Shown here piece after piece: positions 5,626 through 8,805 of a DNA stretch of 8,805 bases. Location: NCBI GenBank assembly GCA_964409635.1, contig CAYPEL010000121.1, positions 1 to 8,805 of the forward strand, in the 5' to 3' direction. Position 1 is the stretch's first letter. Each line of letters starts with the position of its first letter. The notes under the pieces were generated by a model. It was given only the letters and a program-made list of their open reading frames with translations, made no database searches and was not told where the DNA came from. The translations under genes were made by a program, and so were the position numbers. The stretch is from CAYPEL01 sp964409635 (GTDB lineage: Bacteria; Pseudomonadota; Gammaproteobacteria; DSM-19610).

Positions 5626-6663
5626 TTATGCTGTTTCCAAACCACACTGCATATTGCCCGGCACCGCAATATCAATACGCTTGGGCGGCTCAAGATCCAG
5701 CGCATCCATAATGGCGACAAAATCAGTTTCAGTTCTATTATTGCCCAGCCGCGAGTTAAATTCTTTTTCACGATCAATAGTAGATGAAGTCATGCCCAGA
5801 TAGTCATGTCCCGGGTATACCAGGGTTTCATCAGAAAGTGCAAATAGTTTTCCGATAATGGAATGATACAGTGTACGGGCATCACCTGACTGGAAATCGG
5901 TACGGCCACAGCCGTCGATTAACAAAGCATCGCCCGTAAACACAGCACCTTCAATATGAAAGCTCACACAGGTATCCGTATGCCCCGGGGTGTGCATGAC
6001 ATAAATGCTTTCATCGCCCAATGGTAGCTTATCATCGTCCGACAAGAGTTTATCTGCACACATCAGCCCGCTACTTTCATGCAGCATAACCGCACAACCA
6101 AACTCTTTGCGCAATAAGCCAGAGGCTGTCACATGATCTGCATGTACGTGCGTTTCCAGCGCGTATTTCAAATCCAGACCAAGCTGTTTTATCAGTTTGC
6201 TATCGCGTTCAAATTGTTCTAAAACAGAGTCTATGAGCGCAGCCTGTCTGGTTTTTTCATCCCAGAGTAAATAACTGTAGGTGCCTGTCGCGGCATCGAA
6301 TAATTGTTCAAGTTTCATGGCATTTCTCCTGTTTAATGTGGAGGGTGATTTAGCAAATGATGCTTCTGTAAAGCTGTGGCATTGCTGGTAATACTCCATG
6401 CCACCAATACTGCTGACCTGGGTAAAACCCAGATCGGCCAGTATTTTTTCAGCCGCGTCAGCGCGGCCACCAAGGCAGCAATAAACCAGTATCGTGCCTT
6501 GCTTATCCAGCTGATCGAGCGCAACCTCAGATAAAACATCTAAGGGGATGTTTATTGCGGTTGGTAAACTGCCAAGCTTAAACTCATTGAAGGTACGCAC
6601 ATCAACAAGTGTAGCGTTCGTTTGAATAGCTTGGCCAATATCATCGCAGGTAAATTGATTCAT
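5626..6663 (-). CDS. Rhodanese - persulfide dioxygenase (ETHE1-like) fusion
   Basis: A 345-residue cytoplasmic sulfane-sulfur enzyme. Residues 1-97 form a rhodanese domain: LVDVRTFNEF at 19-28, the active-site loop VYCCLGGRA at 60-68 with Cys62 as likely persulfide carrier, and a GG-ME end at 87-90. Residues 116-345 form a metallo-beta-lactamase-fold persulfide dioxygenase, which oxidises glutathione persulfide to sulfite. Its motifs are THVHADH (171-177), TPGHTD (His228), TGDALLIDGCGRTDFQSGDA (Asp245; GCGRTDFQ is diagnostic), YPGHDY (His286) and the tail IDIAVPGN. Together the domains would detoxify H2S-derived persulfides. Described fusions (CstB, BpPRF) carry the rhodanese at the C-terminus; here it is N-terminal. 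The linker contains an AGGAGA six bases before ATG 6318, so a free dioxygenase may also be made. The operator-like motif lies 71 bases upstream and a terminator candidate follows. Function is confident; whether the fusion is the native state is open. Confidence 0.9.
   Translation of the reverse strand: MNQFTCDDIGQAIQTNATLVDVRTFNEFKLGSLPTAINIPLDVLSEVALDQLDKQGTILVYCCLGGRADAAEKILADLGFTQVSSIGGMEYYQQCHSFTEASFAKSPSTLNRRNAMKLEQLFDAATGTYSYLLWDEKTRQAALIDSVLEQFERDSKLIKQLGLDLKYALETHVHADHVTASGLLRKEFGCAVMLHESSGLMCADKLLSDDDKLPLGDESIYVMHTPGHTDTCVSFHIEGAVFTGDALLIDGCGRTDFQSGDARTLYHSIIGKLFALSDETLVYPGHDYLGMTSSTIDREKEFNSRLGNNRTETDFVAIMDALDLEPPKRIDIAVPGNMQCGLETA
6316..6330 (-). promoter_or_regulatory. Internal Shine-Dalgarno and start for free persulfide dioxygenase
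   Basis: Within the fusion linker, AGGAGA (6330-6325) sits six bases before an in-frame ATG (6318-6316), exactly where stand-alone ETHE1-type enzymes begin (MKLEQLFD). It is a better ribosome site than most true starts in the window. Six bases further upstream, in another frame, lies a TAA (6335-6333), as if the two domains were once separate, adjacent genes. Confidence 0.5.
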
Positions 6664-6734
6664 CGTTTTACTCCAGCATTTAAACCAAATTATTTACATG
6701 AGGTTATTCTAGGTTTTTCACATAAAATTAATAG

Positions 6735-6770
6735 TCGAATGATCTGTTAGTTATCTTCGTATTTTACGAA
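6735..6770 (-). promoter_or_regulatory. Conserved three-part operator-like motif, copy 2 (rhodanese-PDO / yebE divergent region)
   Basis: Plus-strand TCGAAT (6735-6740), 15 bases, TTCG (6756-6759), TATTTTA, CGAA (6767-6770). The core TTCGTA-TTT-TACGAA is a perfect 6-bp inverted repeat, the best of the set. It lies 71 bases before the rhodanese-PDO start and 142 before the yebE-like start. Orientation relative to the minus-strand gene equals that of copies 1 and 3. Confidence 0.62.
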
Positions 6771-6803
6771 TAATAAGATTCCGAATACATGTGGGTTTAA
6801 TGT

Positions 6804-6839
6804 TCGAATAATGCGATCTATATGCTATGTATTAACGAA
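6804..6839. promoter_or_regulatory. Degenerate fourth copy of the motif (upstream of yebE)
   Basis: TCGAAT (6804-6809) and CGAA (6836-6839) have exactly the spacing of the three good copies, but the middle element is CTAT instead of TTCG. It ends 73 bases before the yebE-like start, and begins 69 bases after the start of copy 2. Two perfect AT-rich inverted repeats follow: TTATTC-AGA-GAATAA (6840-6854) and AATTCA-A-TGAATT (6875-6887). They may be further regulatory sites or chance. Confidence 0.35.
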
Positions 6840-6912
6840 TTATTCAGAGAATAACTTCCCTGTACCATGGCTGTAATTCAATGAATTTTTTAACTCAAAG
6901 GAACAATTAACC

Positions 6913-7578
6913 ATGGTCGATGTAAATAAACTTTTGGGATCTTTTCTGGGTAGTGGTGCTGCCAGCGGATTTGCTGGTGGACTGGCCGGTGGACTGGCGA
7001 GCAAAATGATCAGCGGAAAAGCAGTAAAAAAGCTGGGGTCGAGTGCGCTCAAACTCGGTGGTGTCGCAGCGGTAGGCGCGCTTGCTTATACCGCCTATAA
7101 GCGCTACAACGATACTCAGCAAGGTGTGGCCGTTGCATCATCTGTCAAGGCGGACGAACTGAGCGCGGCACCGGCTGGCTCGGCCTATTTGCCGGAGCCA
7201 AGTGATCAGGCGGCCAATTCAGCACTTGGGCTAATACTGGTGCGCGCGATGATTGCCGTAGCGCGCGCAGATGGTCGGCTGGATGCACAGGAAAGCCAGA
7301 CCATTTTCCAGAAGATCGAATCACTCGGACTGGACAGCGAAAGCCAGAACCTGCTGGTGCAGGAGATGGGGCATCCCGTTGATGTCGATACCATTATCAA
7401 TAGCGCCAGCAGTCCTGAGATTGCCGCAGAAATTTACATTGCCTCGCTACTCGCCGTTGAGGTTGATAATGCTGCCGAAAAATCCTACCTGGCAATGCTC
7501 GCCGCACGTTTGCAATTGCCGCCACAGCTAGTCACGGAGCTTGAACGTCAGGTGGAAGCACAAAAGACTGTCGCGTAA
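6913..7578 (+). CDS. yebE: YebE-like DUF533 protein (TerB-like C-terminal domain)
   Basis: A 221-residue protein of the DUF533/YebE family (E. coli YebE is of similar length), probably anchored in the inner membrane. The N-terminal part is Gly/Ala-rich with two small-residue hydrophobic stretches (about 13-33 and 44-62). A polar linker (65-100) follows, then a helical TerB-like domain at about 103-215. That domain has VARADGRLDAQE (116-127), the family's acidic motif, and GHPVDVDTI, EIYIASLLAVEVDN and AARLQLPPQL. Its biochemical role is unknown. E. coli yebE is a Cpx envelope-stress regulon member, as is htpX, its neighbour here. The start ATG 6913 has AAAGGAA seven bases upstream. It is divergent from the rhodanese-PDO gene and convergent with htpX. 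No clear CpxR box (paired GTAAA) is visible in the promoter region. Confidence 0.87.
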   Translation: MVDVNKLLGSFLGSGAASGFAGGLAGGLASKMISGKAVKKLGSSALKLGGVAAVGALAYTAYKRYNDTQQGVAVASSVKADELSAAPAGSAYLPEPSDQAANSALGLILVRAMIAVARADGRLDAQESQTIFQKIESLGLDSESQNLLVQEMGHPVDVDTIINSASSPEIAAEIYIASLLAVEVDNAAEKSYLAMLAARLQLPPQLVTELERQVEAQKTVA

Positions 7579-7708
7579 AAATCCTGACCCGGACAGAACA
7601 TGAGTTTTACCGATATTGGGTGCTTGATAGGTGGAAAGGTTTTGAAACAGTTGGCAAGCAATTAATCAAGTCTGCTCCATTAGCGCTTAAACTATCCGCT
7701 CCTGCCGC

Positions 7709-8593
7709 TTAACCACGCAAGGCCCGTTCTTCCAGTGCGGCTATTCTTGTTTCGATGGGTGGATGCGAAGAAAATAATGCCATAATGCCACCCTTGTCAT
7801 TAATCCCAAACGCCGCCATTTGCTCCGGCAAGGCTTCGGGTTCTACCTGCCCAAGCCGCTTAAGCGCATTAATCATATTCTGGTGTCCGGCCAGATCAGC
7901 ACCACCGGTGTCTGCAATAAATTCACGTCTTCTTGAAAAATACATAACAATGGTCGATGCCAGTATGGATAAAACAATCTGAGACACCACCACAGTTACA
8001 AAGTAGCCAATACCATGGCCCTGATTGTTTTTTAATATTACTCGGTCGACAACGTGTCCGATAATGCGTGATAAAAACACCACAAAGGTATTCACTACGC
8101 CTTGAATTAACGCCAGAGTCACCATATCACCATTGGCAATATGGCTCATTTCATGGCCGACAACCGCTTCAATTTCGCCTTGCGCCATAGTGTCTAATAA
8201 GCCTTGAGACACCGCCATCAAGGCCTTATTTTTACTCGCACCGGTCGCAAATGCATTCATCGCAGTCGACGGAAATATCGCCACTTCCGGCATTTTTATA
8301 CCGACAATTTTCGCCTGCTTTTCAACCGTACTCATTAACCATATTTCGATATTCGACGTTGGATTGGTAATCACGACCGCGCCCGTCATGCGCTTTGCCA
8401 TCCATTTTGACATCAGCAATGAAATAAATGAACCACCAAAACCGATAACACCTGACAGGATAACTAATGCCTGAATATTAAGGTCTGAACCATTGGCAGC
8501 TAAAATGCTGTCAACACCCAGTAGCCTCAAAGTAATGCTTAGCACTACCATGATGGCAATATTGGTCATCAAAAATAACATGATTCGTTGCAT
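7709..8593 (-). CDS. htpX: HtpX membrane zinc metalloprotease (M48)
   Basis: A 294-residue inner-membrane protease that degrades damaged membrane proteins alongside FtsH. Two N-terminal hydrophobic helices (about 5-30 and 41-62) precede the cytoplasmic catalytic domain. The zinc site HExxH is HEMSH (147-151, followed by IANGDM). The third ligand is Glu224 in RRREFIADTGGADLAG. Two more hydrophobic segments lie at about 155-178 and 198-219. The C-terminal signature SHPPIETRIAALEE is at about 276-289. Length and every motif match E. coli HtpX (293 residues), which is Cpx-induced. ATG 8593 has AGGAAA with suitable spacing. Its leader holds a stem-loop, and copy 3 of the shared motif lies 121 bases upstream. 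The 130-bp gap to the convergent yebE shows no strong terminator. Confidence 0.95.
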   Translation of the reverse strand: MQRIMLFLMTNIAIMVVLSITLRLLGVDSILAANGSDLNIQALVILSGVIGFGGSFISLLMSKWMAKRMTGAVVITNPTSNIEIWLMSTVEKQAKIVGIKMPEVAIFPSTAMNAFATGASKNKALMAVSQGLLDTMAQGEIEAVVGHEMSHIANGDMVTLALIQGVVNTFVVFLSRIIGHVVDRVILKNNQGHGIGYFVTVVVSQIVLSILASTIVMYFSRRREFIADTGGADLAGHQNMINALKRLGQVEPEALPEQMAAFGINDKGGIMALFSSHPPIETRIAALEERALRG

Positions 8594-8632
8594 TGGATTT
8601 CCTGTTATATCTACAAATGATTATTAAATAGA

Positions 8633-8659
8633 GGCCTGTTTATTTCACTTAGACAGGCC
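8633..8659 (-). other. Stem-loop in the htpX leader
   Basis: GGCCTGT (8633-8639) and ACAGGCC (8653-8659) form a perfect 7-bp inverted repeat around a 13-base AT-rich loop, 39 bases before the htpX start codon. If transcription starts upstream of it, the stem would sit in the htpX mRNA leader; it could equally be a protein-binding site. It does not occlude the Shine-Dalgarno directly. Confidence 0.45.
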
Positions 8660-8714
8660 AACGGGCTGTCGCTGCACCCTGGTTATAATACAGCGCGTAT
8701 AAAGATAAATTAAT

Positions 8715-8750
8715 TCGAATATCTATGATATTCACTTCGTATTTTTCGAA
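8715..8750 (-). promoter_or_regulatory. Conserved three-part operator-like motif, copy 3 (upstream of htpX)
   Basis: Plus-strand TCGAAT (8715-8720), 15 bases, TTCG (8736-8739), TATTTTT, CGAA (8747-8750). It has the same spacing and orientation as copies 1 and 2. Between it and htpX is an AT-rich stretch with TATTATAA-like bases around 8684-8691 that could be a -10 region. Nothing else recognisable lies in 8751-8805. Confidence 0.62.
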
Positions 8751-8805
8751 CTGTATTTTCGGCCAGCGATCCGTCAAATAAGCCTATCAACAGACAATGA
8801 TTTTT

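Noticed and set aside
6664..6912. CpxR-type box controlling yebE and the rhodanese-PDO gene
   Set aside because: E. coli yebE and htpX are Cpx-controlled, but I see only isolated GTAAA words and no GTAAA-N5-GTAAA pair here.
7579..7708. Terminator or small gene between yebE and htpX
   Set aside because: Only a weak GCTTG/CAAGC pair with a long loop is present; no convincing hairpin with U-run and no small gene with a good ribosome site.

Overview
The window looks like an accessory or plastic region of a proteobacterial chromosome, most likely a gammaproteobacterium. The protein families (YfdX, PsiE, YebE/DUF533, HtpX, an ETHE1-type persulfide dioxygenase) are typical of that group, the base composition is intermediate, and there is a REP-like palindrome of the kind common there. 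I cannot name the species. No rRNA, tRNA or CRISPR array is visible. Nearly every intact gene is on the minus strand; the exceptions are the yebE-like gene and two transposase remnants.

Layout. Positions 1-746 hold the 5' two-thirds or so of an SLC13/DASS-type anion transporter that runs off the window. It is preceded, with a 4-base ATGA overlap, by a fossil of the C-terminus of a CBS-domain site-2 protease (743-990). The fossil is cut by the left end of an IS3-family remnant with a frameshifted orfA (994-1257). Then come a secreted YfdX-family gene (1305-2261), a decayed c-type cytochrome with two in-frame TAG codons (2420-2868), and the 3' end of a different IS3-family orfB with its right terminus (2869-3116). 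Next is an intact M50 site-2 protease with CBS domains (3165-4274), overlapped by the remains of a P-type cation ATPase (4271-4557), a tiny broken gene (4597-4691) and intact psiE (4688-5233). A 392-bp spacer carries a REP-like element and a terminator-like hairpin. After it come a rhodanese-persulfide dioxygenase fusion (5626-6663), a divergent yebE-like DUF533 gene (6913-7578) and a convergent htpX (7709-8593).

How the parts fit. The living genes point to envelope and protein-quality stress (YfdX, M50 protease, PsiE, YebE, HtpX) and sulfane-sulfur detoxification (rhodanese-PDO). YfdX and PsiE also co-occur in the transmissible locus of stress tolerance (locus of heat resistance), so this may be a degraded relative of such cargo. 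Three ATGA stop/start overlaps on the minus strand look like the skeleton of an ancestral, translationally coupled operon of the order psiE - small gene - P-ATPase - M50/CBS - SLC13, since broken by IS elements and internal deletions.

The most interesting signal is non-coding. The same three-part motif, TCGAWT-N15-TTCG-N7-CGAA with identical spacing, occurs upstream of yfdX, of the rhodanese-PDO gene and of htpX, always in the same orientation relative to the gene. A fourth, degenerate copy lies before yebE. The half-sites are about one and two helical turns apart, which suggests a shared operator for an undescribed stress regulon.
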